Of a stretch of DNA of 64,000 nt, positions 18,308 through 25,896 are shown piece by piece. The DNA comes from JAMXLO01 sp963794185 (GTDB lineage Bacteria > Pseudomonadota > Alphaproteobacteria > Acetobacterales > Acetobacteraceae), in NCBI GenBank assembly GCA_963794185.1, contig CAWCDM010000129.1, positions 1-64,000 on the forward strand. Direction: 5' to 3'. Position 1 is the stretch's first letter. Each line of letters opens with the position of its first letter. A program made the position numbers and the translations under genes. The notes below the pieces were generated by a model, which made no database searches, had not been told where the DNA came from, and saw only the letters and a program-made list of their open reading frames with translations.

Positions 18308-19084
18308 TCATGCAGCGCGAGCATCAATCCGGGAAGGGAGGGACGTTGCGCGGGTGTGTGACGCAAGACATTCTAGGACGATTCGATCGAGCGACGAAGA
18401 AATTCCGGGGCGGTGTCGGCGAAGCGTCACCGGCTCGTCCTCCGTCTGGGGGTAGGGTCGACGTGGCGATCCCAGCCGAAACGGCAGCTTGCCGGTCAAC
18501 AGCTCATAGACGGTTACGCCGAGGCCGAAGACGTCTGTCGCTGGGCTGACCGGCCGGCCGAGGCACTGCTCCGGCGCCATGTAGGGTTGGGTTCCCTCCA
18601 GGCGAGGCAGCGCCCAATCGCTTCGTCTTCGCGCGGTGCCCAGATCGAACAGCACCGGGCGGCCGTGTGCGACGATGACGTTGGATGGCTTGACATCGAG
18701 ATGAAGTATGTCGCGCAGGTGCATGTGCTCGAGGGCGCCGCCAAGATGCACGGCGACCCGCAGGGCGTTTGACACGCTCAGCCGGCCCCGGGTGCGCATG
18801 AGGCCGCCTAGCGTCTGTCCTTCAAGGAACTCCATCAGCACGTGCGCCGGGCGTCCGGCGCCGAGCAAGCGGACGATATTGGGATGCGCGAGCTGGGCCA
18901 GGATGTCGGCCTCGGCGTCCGCGTCTGCCTGGGACGGGTAGAGCTTGCAGGCCATCGGGCACCACGAACGATGGTGCCACACGATGTAGACCGTCGAGTG
19001 GTGGCCGCCGGTGTCGATCGCGCCAAGCACTGTGAGCGCGCTACCGACTTTGCTGCCGACCCGCAGCCTCGGCGCCTTCTTCAC
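18308..19084 (-). CDS. Serine/threonine protein kinase (Hanks type, single domain)
   Basis: 258 residues, soluble, no transmembrane or PASTA part. Kinase landmarks are ACKLY (ATP-binding Lys, ~46), the helix-C Glu in ADILAQL, hinge HVLMEFLEG, catalytic loop LHLDVKPSN (HRD variant, LD), metal-binding DLG for DFG, and MAPEQ with TDVFGLGVTVYELLTGKLPF. The glycine loop is degenerate (AIDTGGHHSTVY). The catalytic and metal residues are present, so activity is likely. It starts with GTG overlapping the ABC exporter stop by four bases, so the two are translationally coupled. A dedicated kinase inside an exporter/peptide operon suggests that it modifies the peptide or controls the exporter. Confidence 0.85.
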   Translation of the reverse strand: MKKAPRLRVGSKVGSALTVLGAIDTGGHHSTVYIVWHHRSWCPMACKLYPSQADADAEADILAQLAHPNIVRLLGAGRPAHVLMEFLEGQTLGGLMRTRGRLSVSNALRVAVHLGGALEHMHLRDILHLDVKPSNVIVAHGRPVLFDLGTARRRSDWALPRLEGTQPYMAPEQCLGRPVSPATDVFGLGVTVYELLTGKLPFRLGSPRRPYPQTEDEPVTLRRHRPGISSSLDRIVLECLASHTRATSLPSRIDARAA

Positions 19085-20851
19085 CGCTCCCTCCCTGTCG
19101 GGACGAGCTGCGCGGCGAACAGCTCGTGGTAACGGGAACCGGCCCGCAGCAGGGCTTCAGGCGTACCGTTCTCGACGACCCGCCCGCCCTCGACGACGAC
19201 GATCCGATCGGCACACCGCAGCGAGGACAGTCGATGGCCGATCAGCAGCATAGTACGTCGGGGCAGTGTGGCGACGGCGGCGTGGATCAGTTCCTCGGTC
19301 TCGCTGTCCACCGAGGCAGTCGCCTCGTCGAGCACCAGGATCGGCGCGTCGCGCATCAGGGCTCGGGCGAACGCAATTCGCTGCCGCTGGCCGCCGGACA
19401 GCCAACCGCCCTGCGGTCCGACCTGCGTAGCCCATCCCTCGGCCGAGCGGCGGACGAACGGCTCGACACAAGCGATCCGCCCTGCCTCGACCATGCGGGC
19501 GGAATCGGATGCACCGTAGCGAATATTGTCAGCGATCGAGCCGCGCGACAGATACGGTTCCTGGAACACCACCGCCAAGGCCTGTCGCAGCGACGCCAGG
19601 CTGACATCTCGGATGTCGGTCCCGTCGATCAGAATTCTACCGCTGTCAGGATCATAAAGACGCAGCAGCAATTGGATCAGCGTGGACTTGCCGCTACCGC
19701 TCGGCCCGACGATGGCCACCGTCTCGCCTGGGGCGACGGACAGCGACAGGCCGAGCAGCGCGCCGTTGCCGCAGCCGTAGCCGAAAACCACGTCGCGAAA
19801 CTCAATTGCCCCGTAGCGCACGACCAGCGTCGGCGCGCCTATCGCCTCGGTGACCACGCTACGGATATCCAGCAACTCGGCCACCCGCCGTGCGCCGGCA
19901 ACGCCGCGCTGGAGCCTGCCCGTGGCTTTGGACAGGCTGCGCACTGGTTCGTGCAGCCGGCTGATGGCGCCGAGGAAAGCCACCAGGTCGCCAAGGCCCA
20001 ATTCATCCAGCCAGATTTCGTAGGCACCGGCGGCCGCAATCAGAAAGCCGCCCAGCATGACGGCGGCCTCGATCGCGAGATCCAACCGCGCCTCAATCGC
20101 CACAGTTCTTAGCTCGGCTTTTCGCATCGCGGCACAGGCAGCGGCGAACCGCTGCCCCTCGGCCTCGGCGGCACCGAAGGCGTGGATGATCAGGCCGGCC
20201 GCGAGCTTCTCCTCGGCGAGTGCGAGCCATCCCGAGGCTCGGTGGCGCGCAATCCGCGCCGCGCGGCGGACACGGGGAGCATAGTACATAGCCACAAGGG
20301 CGACCGGCGGCAGGACGACCAAGGATGCGAGGCTAAGCCGCCAGCTGATGGCAAAAAGCACCGCGGTAAAGAACGCTGTCGAAAGACAGTCGGCTATTAT
20401 CAGCGCGGGCCCGGTATAAAGTAGAACCTCGGCGCGTTCGACATCGCTGCCGAGGCGGGCCAGGACGTCACCGGTGCTGTGTCGGCCGAGCGAGCCGGGC
20501 GACAGAGTTACAACGTGATGATACAGGTCGGCACGCAGGCGGGAGATGATTGTTTCGGCGATCCATGCCTCCAGACGCGTCGAAACGAAATCGACCAACA
20601 CCTTCGCCACGGCTGCCAGGACGAACCCGGCAGCGAGCATCGGCAAAATGCTGAATTCGATCAGCATCGATGATGTTATCGACGAACGCCTTGATCAGCC
20701 AGAGGACTGCGCCGCCGATCGGCGGCAGGGCCACACTGAGGGCAACCGATACGGCGATCCAAAAACGCAGCGGCGCAAGGTAAGGCCAGAACCGACGCGC
20801 GAACCAGAACATGTTCACGACGTCGATAATTTTTCCCCTAAGTAACGTCAT
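19081..20851 (-). pseudogene. ABC exporter (fused TMD-NBD), one apparent frameshift
   Basis: Half-transporter of the MsbA/HlyB type. The first ~60 codons from ATG 20851 (MFWFARRFWPYLAPLRFWIAVSVAL, then VLWLIKAFVDNIID) carry the first helix. Near 20660 the frame shifts by one base into a 528-codon frame with the remaining helices and an intact ATPase: Walker A GPSGSGKST, LSGGQ signature, Walker B ILVLDEA, H-loop IGHRLSS. No C39 peptidase domain. An intact protein would have ~590 residues. The open downstream part and conserved motifs make an assembly indel or recent mutation likely. AGGTG lies before the ATG. It follows the 32-residue peptide gene on the same strand. Confidence 0.8.
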
Positions 20852-20860
20852 TTGCGGACG

Positions 20861-20900
20861 CACCTGAACAGGCCGCCCCGCTCGACGACCCGTTCAGGCG
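20861..20900 (-). promoter_or_regulatory. Hairpin between peptide gene and ABC exporter
   Basis: CCTGAAC (20863-20869) and GTTCAGG (20892-20898) form a perfect seven-base stem, extendable with flanking CGC/GCG, around a GC-rich loop. On the minus strand the 3' arm contains the AGG of the likely Shine-Dalgarno for the exporter start at 20851. It could attenuate translation of the exporter relative to the peptide. No T-run follows, so it is not a classical terminator. Confidence 0.4.
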
Positions 20901-20931
20901 CGAACTGACGTCAGCTATTTCGTGTGGAGCG

Positions 20932-21030
20932 TTACTTGGTACGGCGATGGGTGCGACGACGGGTACGCCGATGGGTACGTTGGGACCTGGTGTCGGCCTT
21001 CGACAGTGTAGGGAAGCCAGCGATTTTCAT
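20932..21030 (-). CDS. 32-residue Arg/Thr repeat peptide (candidate exported peptide precursor)
   Basis: ATG at 21030 with GGAGGG seven bases upstream, the best ribosome site in the neighbourhood; stop TAA at 20932-20934. The first 17 residues are MKIAGFPTLSKADTRSQ. The last 15 are a strict four-residue repeat: RTHR, RTRR, RTHR, RTK, encoded by a 12-base tandem DNA repeat. Thr recurs every fourth residue, each flanked by Arg. Directly downstream on the same strand are an ABC exporter, a Ser/Thr kinase and a barrel protein. Read as a leader plus core peptide, possibly phosphorylated on Thr, then exported; this is inference. The competing frame over the same bases (TTG start at 21115) lacks a ribosome site. 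Confidence 0.6.
   Translation of the reverse strand: MKIAGFPTLSKADTRSQRTHRRTRRRTHRRTK
20935..20979. repeat. 12-base tandem repeat within the peptide gene
   Basis: Three and a half units of a 12-base motif (minus strand CGTACCCATCGG with variants). Differences between units are at silent or His/Arg-changing positions, so the RTxR protein pattern is kept. It encodes the C-terminal half of the small peptide. Confidence 0.75.
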
Positions 21031-21130
21031 GGATTTTCCCTCCGGTGATGGAGCAATTTCTCAAAGAGATTATTTGCCCCATGACAGATTGGAGACTTTT
21101 TTGATCCTCGGTCAAATCATAGGCGCGTGA

Positions 21131-21349
21131 TAATCGCGCTAGACGGACGTTACAAAACTAGCCTGCATGAGCAGCAGGGAATTGGAACTCCGTAGACCAC
21201 ATCAACGAGTTGTGCGATAGCCTTGCCATGCCGCATTAGCAACCATTCCGGACAGTCTCATCATGAATCCGTCTTCAGTATACGATGCGGCCACGCGAGC
21301 CGTCGCGATGGCTATTGCATGAAAAATAGGCTCGGCGGCCGTTTCGCGC
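21131..21349. other. Intergenic leader region of the peptide operon
   Basis: No gene recognised. It is noticeably AT-richer than the flanking core DNA. On the minus strand TTGACC (near 21115) could serve as a -35 element for the peptide operon, but no good -10 is evident. Confidence 0.3.
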
Positions 21350-21533
21350 CGAAAGCAGCGGATCAGGCGGACGCGCCGCCGCCGCGAGTCCGCGGCATAT
21401 ACCGGGCGAGCCTGACGGGGCGGACGCCCAGGGCCCGACATCCGCCAGGTCGACGGCGCACGACGCGGGGCTGGACGGTTTTCTGGGGCGATGCGGGGCC
21501 CGCGCGCGGCGTCCGGAGGCGCCATTGATGCGG
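21350..21533 (-). pseudogene. Degenerate copy of the PBP 5' region
   Basis: Aligns with 16680-16850, the start of the class A PBP gene: pieces such as HQWRLRTPRAG against YQWRLRMPRAP, and SRRRRVRLIRCF against PRRRRFRLLRWA, but the frame is broken and similarity is lost after about codon 85. It is followed by the same short intergenic sequence and the intact dehydrogenase gene. It therefore marks the right edge of the inserted operon segment. Confidence 0.8.
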
Positions 21534-21618
21534 CATCGTCCTCGCATCGCTTGCCGCGACAGGCCGGCTTGCGCAGATTGCGCCACGGCAGGCGATGGGC
21601 AAGCGACGGGGGAATGCG

Positions 21619-22530
21619 ATGAAGGGGCTGTTTCTCGATGCGGTAGACGACCTGGCCGACGTGTTCCGTCGCGTGGTGCGCCCCGACGATCCGCCGGTCA
21701 CGGTGACCGAGCGGCTCGAGGTCCCGCCGGACACGCTGCCCGGCCTGCTCGCCGGCTACGATTTCGTGCTGGACGATCACACGCAGATGCCCACCGAGTG
21801 GATGCGGCGCTGCACCGGCCTGAAGCACATCATCTTCCTCGGCACCGGGGCGCGCAGCTACATGCACCCCGAGGAACTCGCCGAACACGGCATCACCGTG
21901 CACATCATCAAGGGCTACGGCGACACGGCGGTGGCCGAGCACACGATCGCGCTCATGTGGGCCGCCGCGCGGGGGTTGGCGGTGATGGACCGCGGCATGC
22001 GGGCAGGGAAATGGGTGCGCACCGAGGGGATGGAACTCACCGGCAAGACGCTCGGCCTGCTGGGGTTCGGCGGGATCGCCGCGGAGGTGGCGCGCATCGC
22101 GGCCGGGTCGGGGATGCGGGTGATCGCCTGGAACCGTTCCCCGAAGTCTGCTCCGGGCGTGACGTTCGTCGATCTCGACACGCTGCTGGCCGAAAGCGAC
22201 GTGCTGTCGCTGCACCTGCTGCTGACCGACGAAACGCGCGGCTTCCTCGGCGCGGAGCGGCTGGCGAAGCTGCGTCCCGGGGCGATGCTGGTGAACACCG
22301 CGCGCGGGGCGCTGGTGGACGAGGCGGCGATGATCGCGGCGCTGCGGGCGGGGCGGCTGCGCCATGCGGCGCTGGACGTGTTCGCGACCGAGCCGCTGCC
22401 GGCGGGGCATGAACTGACGACGCTGCCCAACGTGACACTGTCGGCGCATAGCGCGTTCCGCACGCCGGAAGCGTCCGACAATCTCATCCGACGTGCGCTG
22501 GACATCGCGAAGGGGCTGGCGGCAGGCTGA
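21619..22530 (+). CDS. D-2-hydroxyacid dehydrogenase, NAD-binding (copy 2, intact)
   Basis: 303 residues from the ATG at 21619 (GGGGGAA upstream); an in-frame ATG at 21595 would add eight residues that are not part of the fold. Substrate-binding N-lobe, then the Rossmann domain with LGLLGFGGIAAEVARIA (~150), EHTIALMWAAARGL before it, the catalytic Arg in LVNTARGALVDEAAM (~228), the Glu in ATEPLPAGHEL, and His in TLSAHSAFRTPE. Probably oxidises or reduces a 2-hydroxy/2-keto acid; substrate unknown. It is followed directly by tRNA-Leu. Partial copies lie at 16923-17245 and 25028-25409. Confidence 0.9.
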   Translation: MKGLFLDAVDDLADVFRRVVRPDDPPVTVTERLEVPPDTLPGLLAGYDFVLDDHTQMPTEWMRRCTGLKHIIFLGTGARSYMHPEELAEHGITVHIIKGYGDTAVAEHTIALMWAAARGLAVMDRGMRAGKWVRTEGMELTGKTLGLLGFGGIAAEVARIAAGSGMRVIAWNRSPKSAPGVTFVDLDTLLAESDVLSLHLLLTDETRGFLGAERLAKLRPGAMLVNTARGALVDEAAMIAALRAGRLRHAALDVFATEPLPAGHELTTLPNVTLSAHSAFRTPEASDNLIRRALDIAKGLAAG

Positions 22531-22562
22531 TGGCCGGGTCTGTGCCCGGGGCCATGACGGGC

Positions 22563-22643
22563 GCCCGCCTGGCGGAACGGTAGACGCAGCGGACTTAAAA
22601 TCCGCAGCCAGTTGGCGTGGAGGTTCGAGTCCCCCGGCGGGCA
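22563..22643 (+). tRNA. tRNA-Leu(UAA), first copy
   Basis: 81 bases. Acceptor stem GCCCGCC/GGCGGGC with discriminator A; anticodon arm GCGGA-CTTAAAA-TCCGC gives anticodon TAA. A long variable arm (AGCCAGTTGGCGT) is as expected for class II tRNA-Leu. CCA is not encoded. The T-stem is GGAGG/CCCCC, leaving an A-C mismatch at the middle pair that the second copy (25417-25497) does not have. The copies are otherwise almost identical. Confidence 0.93.
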
Positions 22644-22730
22644 TCCTGTCGGTTTCCGCTTTCGCCGGGATGACAACAGGCGGTGCTGTCCCACGACACC
22701 TGATTCGATTAATTCGCGGCGAGTCCTAAC
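22644..22730 (-). repeat. Half copy of the GTCATCCCCGCGAAAGCGG palindromic element
   Basis: On the minus strand CACCGCCTGTTGTCATCCC followed by GGCGAAAGCGG matches the left half and upstream flank of the elements at 59300-59417 and 62161-62239. The element begins right at the tRNA-Leu 3' end. The second arm is missing. Beyond it, to 22826, no gene is seen. Confidence 0.6.
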
Positions 22731-22826
22731 TCCGCATGCATCGCCCCAATCGGCCTTCCGCGGCGGGGATGCCAGAAAAGTCCGCCCGATCTTTCGCGCC
22801 AGACCGGGGAGACGCGAGGCTATGGT

Positions 22827-23525
22827 TCAACAGGGGGTCTCGCTCCCCGCTGGGGTCGCCTTCACCGGAAATTCCAGAATCCATTCGGTGCCATGATCTG
22901 AACGAAGCGTTACGGAGCCTTCAACCTGCTCCATCAGCCGCCTGACCAGACCCAGGCCGTGCTGCTTGCTTTCGCCCGAATCGGTGAATCCCACGCCGTC
23001 ATCTCTGTATACGAGTGTGGCGCACTCGTCTGCGTTGCCCCGAACCAACGACACGGCAATCGTCCCGGCGCCGCCCGGAAACGCGTGATGATAGCTGTTT
23101 GCGATCAATTCTGCGACGACCAGACCCAGCGCGGTCACAGTATCCAGATCGAGGATGACTGTCTCGCAATGACAGCTCAGCGCGACCCCGGGGTGCGCAT
23201 TTGTCTCCAGGAGTTGGAAGCTCTCACAAAGTGACGAGAGGTACCCGCCGAAATCAATCGTCGCGCTCAGTCCACTGCCAAGGAGATGATCATAAACGTG
23301 CACCAAAGCCATGACCCGGCGAGCAATCGCGTCAATGCCCTGCGTTCCAGCCACGTCCGTAGTGACTTGGAGCTGGCTGCTGAGCATTCCATAAACGAGC
23401 TGGAGGTTATTGCGTACTTGGTGTTGTATATCTCTTACGAAGGCGGTTCTTTCGTTCAGGAGCTGCGTCTGACGATTCAGAAGCGCGTTCTGCGATGCAC
23501 GGAACCGGTCTCTGTCATCGGCCAT
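22827..23525 (-). CDS. Histidine kinase, HisKA_2/HWE-type, soluble
   Basis: 232 residues. A coiled N-terminal helix leads to the H-box DIQHQVRNNLQLVYGML (phospho-acceptor His near residue 35), then the ATPase domain with N-box ELIANSYHHAFPGG (~140), DDGVGF (G1) and GLGLVRRLM. Short, with no sensory or membrane part, so it takes its signal from its partner. Its start overlaps the end of the preceding response-regulator gene by eleven bases. Related to the general-stress/light-response kinases of alphaproteobacteria, but no ECF-G regulator is nearby. Confidence 0.88.
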   Translation of the reverse strand: MADDRDRFRASQNALLNRQTQLLNERTAFVRDIQHQVRNNLQLVYGMLSSQLQVTTDVAGTQGIDAIARRVMALVHVYDHLLGSGLSATIDFGGYLSSLCESFQLLETNAHPGVALSCHCETVILDLDTVTALGLVVAELIANSYHHAFPGGAGTIAVSLVRGNADECATLVYRDDGVGFTDSGESKQHGLGLVRRLMEQVEGSVTLRSDHGTEWILEFPVKATPAGSETPC

Positions 23526-24537
23526 GTCGTACGATCGATCGGCCGCATCTTGCAGTGCGGTCTTTCGCTTGGTTGAGTTCTATCGCCTGCGCCAGGATAT
23601 TGGCGATCCCAGTCAGGAAATCCGTGTCGGCCTGGTCGTAGTCGCGTTGTACGCAGCTGTCGATCTCCAGCACGCCGTAGGGCACGTGGTAGGCTTGATA
23701 ATCGCTCGCTATGACGACGTCCAGTGTCGAAATGATGCCATGGCTCGCGTAGAGGGTTGGCTGCACAAGCGTTGTGTCTTTGGTGACATCGCCGCAGGCT
23801 ACCGGCACTCGCGTGATGAAGGCACGACCATGTGGAGAACTGTTGTCAGCCTTTGCAACGACTTTCCCGATCACCCCCAGGTTCCAACCATCTCCGGCCT
23901 CAACGATGAGATCGTTCTCCTCGGATCGATATCGATAGATCGTGCAGTAGGCGGCCCCAAGGCATTCCGCACAAACACGGGCTGCAACCGGCAAAACGTT
24001 GCCCAGATCGCTCTCGCCAAGAACGAAGGTTCCGAACCGTGCAAGTTCGGCCTGCTGTCGGCGAATGCGACCGTTCTGCTTGATGACTTCGCCTTCCTTG
24101 GCGTTTGGCTGAGAAGCGTTTTTGGATAATTCCTCCAATACGAAGAATCCGTTTGGAATTTGCCGCGACGCTTTCTGGCCGCTGACAATCTGCTCGACGA
24201 CCTTTAGAGCTCTGATAACGTCTTCCGGCCGGAATGGTTTGCTGATGAGAGCTTCGCCATCGGCATTCGTCAGGTTCATCTGGCCTACATTGCCCGATGC
24301 ATAGAGAATGCCCATATGGTCTGTCTGTTTCAGCCGCGCTGGGATATCCGTGCCAAGACCTCCCTCGGCCAGACCTATGTCCAGGATTGCAAGATCAGGC
24401 TTGTAACGCTCGCTGAGTTCGATAGCTTTATCGACGGTGCGAGCAATCCCGCATACGTCGTACCCGTTGTCGACAAGCACGCCTTCGAGCATGTCGGCCA
24501 CCAAAAGGTCGTCTTCAGCAATCATGACCGTCGGCAT
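23515..24537 (-). CDS. Response regulator receiver domain - GAF domain protein
   Basis: 340 residues from ATG 24537. The REC domain (MPTVMIAEDDLLVADMLEGVL; phospho-Asp in DLAILDIGL near 52; SKPF with conserved Lys) is joined by a helical linker to a GAF domain (~190-320: FVLGESDLGNVLPVAARVCAECLGAAYCTIYRY, then YGVLEIDS and TDFLTGIANILAQAIEL). No DNA-binding output. With the overlapping HWE kinase downstream it forms a reverse-order phosphorelay: the REC-GAF protein probably senses a ligand or redox state and passes it to the kinase. The frame is open for 44 codons upstream but without a plausible start. Confidence 0.88.
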   Translation of the reverse strand: MPTVMIAEDDLLVADMLEGVLVDNGYDVCGIARTVDKAIELSERYKPDLAILDIGLAEGGLGTDIPARLKQTDHMGILYASGNVGQMNLTNADGEALISKPFRPEDVIRALKVVEQIVSGQKASRQIPNGFFVLEELSKNASQPNAKEGEVIKQNGRIRRQQAELARFGTFVLGESDLGNVLPVAARVCAECLGAAYCTIYRYRSEENDLIVEAGDGWNLGVIGKVVAKADNSSPHGRAFITRVPVACGDVTKDTTLVQPTLYASHGIISTLDVVIASDYQAYHVPYGVLEIDSCVQRDYDQADTDFLTGIANILAQAIELNQAKDRTARCGRSIVRHGR

Positions 24538-24669
24538 TTGCTTGCGCTTTCTACAAATCAATAATGGACTGATGAACTGGCTGCGATGAATGCGGTCAAT
24601 CACATTAACGATCACATAAGCCTGGGCGGCATAACACGAATGAACCATCACGATTACGTGAGGATCCAC

Positions 24670-25027
24670 TTCATGATGATCACGGCGACGTCTTCTTGCA
24701 AGCTACAAGGCTTATCCTTGAAACTCTGATGGCCCGCGAGAGTTTTCCGATACCGTAATATCGACAGGACCTGTTGCTCCCACGTGGGGTCTCGACCGGC
24801 AACCCACGTCAGATCTACGAGAAACCCGCCGCTGCGATCCTGGTCTGCTTTTGGCCTCGTGCCGCCGCCGCCGCTTGTGCGGCAATGGTGGTCAATTGAG
24901 GCTGGATGCCTAAATTGCCGCTTCCCGGTCAAGTTCGGGTGGCCGGCAGCACACGTCGTAGGCGAGCCGCTCTTCAACGGCATGCCCCCGATGATCGCGC
25001 AGCTCACCAGGCAGAAGCGCCGTAGCC
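24670..25027. other. Gene-poor stretch upstream of the sensor operon
   Basis: About 360 bases with no convincing frame and no recognised transposase piece. It separates the response-regulator operon from the second dehydrogenase remnant and so contains the right junction of this island. On the minus strand it also provides the promoter region of the regulator operon, but no clear elements are seen. Confidence 0.35.
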
Positions 25028-25409
25028 GAGGGCTCCGGCATGCGGGTGATCGCCTGGAACCGTTCGCCGAGATCCCGACGTGCTGTCGGTGCATCTGCTG
25101 CTGACCGACGAGACGCGCGGCTTCCTCGGCGCGGAGCGGCTGGCGAAGCTGCGTCCCGGGGCGATGCTGGTGAACACCGCGCGCGGGGCGCTGGTGGACG
25201 AGGCGGCGATGATCGCGGCGCTGCGGACGGGGCGGCTGCGCCATGCGGCGCTGGACGTGTTCGCGACCGAGCCGCTGCCGGCGGGGCATGAACTGACGAC
25301 GCTGCCCAACGTGACACTGTCGGCGCACAGCGCATTCCGCACGCCGGAAGCGTCCGACAACCTGATCCGCGGTGCGCTGGACATCGCGAAGGCGCTTGCA
25401 GCAGGCTGA
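25028..25409 (+). pseudogene. D-2-hydroxyacid dehydrogenase 3' fragment (copy 3)
   Basis: Matches the last ~430 bases of the intact gene (from GMRVIAWNRS), with one deletion of about 40 bases near 25066 that breaks the frame. The last 110 codons (LSVHLLLTDETRGFLGAERL to LDIAKALAAG) are perfectly open. About a dozen base differences from copy 2 are seen over ~330 bases, most at third codon positions. It keeps the catalytic Arg, Glu and His motifs but lacks the substrate lobe and the NAD loop. Followed at once by a second tRNA-Leu, exactly as in the intact copy. Confidence 0.9.
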
Positions 25410-25416
25410 CCGCGGC

Positions 25417-25497
25417 GCCCGCCTGGCGGAACGGTAGACGCAGCGGACTTAAAATCCGCAGCCAGTTGGCGTGGGGGTTCGAGTCCCCCGGCGGGCA
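25417..25497 (+). tRNA. tRNA-Leu(UAA), second copy
   Basis: Same 81-base molecule as at 22563, with a perfect GGGGG/CCCCC T-stem; anticodon TAA. It stands seven bases after the stop of the dehydrogenase fragment. This copy looks structurally sounder than the first. Confidence 0.93.
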
Positions 25498-25644
25498 TCG
25501 CACGGATGGAACCGGGAGACGTTGCAGATCACCACGCCGGATGACAGGGACCATAGGATCCCTGCCTGACCGTCAGGCTCGCCACCAGCGCACCGGTGCA
25601 GCCGAGCGACCCGCACCCAGGCGCGCTCGCGGCGGCTCAGTGCT

Positions 25645-25896
25645 TCACGGCATCTTGGTCTGCGCGGGCGCCGGCGCCGGCGAGCCATGCTGTATCGAGG
25701 CCAGCTCCTTGGCATTGAGATCGTCGGCGCTGTGGTCCGGATGTGACGACGTCTGGGCGGGCATCTTGTGGGCCGGGGCCGGGTGCGTCACGTGACGCGG
25801 CTGGACGGTGCCCTCGGCGGGGGCGGCCTGTGCCACGGCGGGACCGGCCACGAGCGCAAGAGCCGAGAGACCGGCGATGAGCGTGGTGCGAGACAT
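25645..25896 (-). CDS. Small secreted Pro/His-rich protein
   Basis: 83 residues from ATG 25896, preceded by AAAGGAGC. A clear signal peptide (MSRTTLIAGLSALALVAGPAVAQA) and a short mature part rich in Pro, His, Ala and Gln (HVTHPAPAHKMPAQ, DHSADDLNAKELASIQHGSP, ending APAQTKMP). It resembles the small periplasmic proteins of unknown role common in acetic-acid-type bacteria. The upstream open frame to 26037 is Arg-rich and not accepted. Metal binding is possible from the His content, but not shown. Confidence 0.65.
   Translation of the reverse strand: MSRTTLIAGLSALALVAGPAVAQAAPAEGTVQPRHVTHPAPAHKMPAQTSSHPDHSADDLNAKELASIQHGSPAPAPAQTKMP

Noticed and set aside
20915..21115. 66-codon frame (TTG start) over the small-peptide gene, with SITGG and YPS repeats, as an alternative double-glycine precursor
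   Set aside because: It has no ribosome site and a TTG start; its repeats follow from the 12-base DNA repeat. The GGAGGG-ATG frame is better supported.
21202..21265. Possible second tiny peptide (MMRLSGMVANAAWQGYRTTR) near 21200-21265, minus strand
   Set aside because: No good ribosome site, lies in or next to the degenerate PBP remnant, and faces the peptide operon from too far upstream to judge.
21202..22644. Long minus-strand open frame (480 codons) over the dehydrogenase gene
   Set aside because: It is antisense to a clear NAD-dependent dehydrogenase and a tRNA, is very rich in Arg/His/Pro and has no domain; a high-GC shadow.
22563..25497. Integrase-mediated island at tRNA-Leu
   Set aside because: No integrase gene is present, and the repeated part covers the whole tRNA plus over 300 bases of the upstream gene, far more than an att core.
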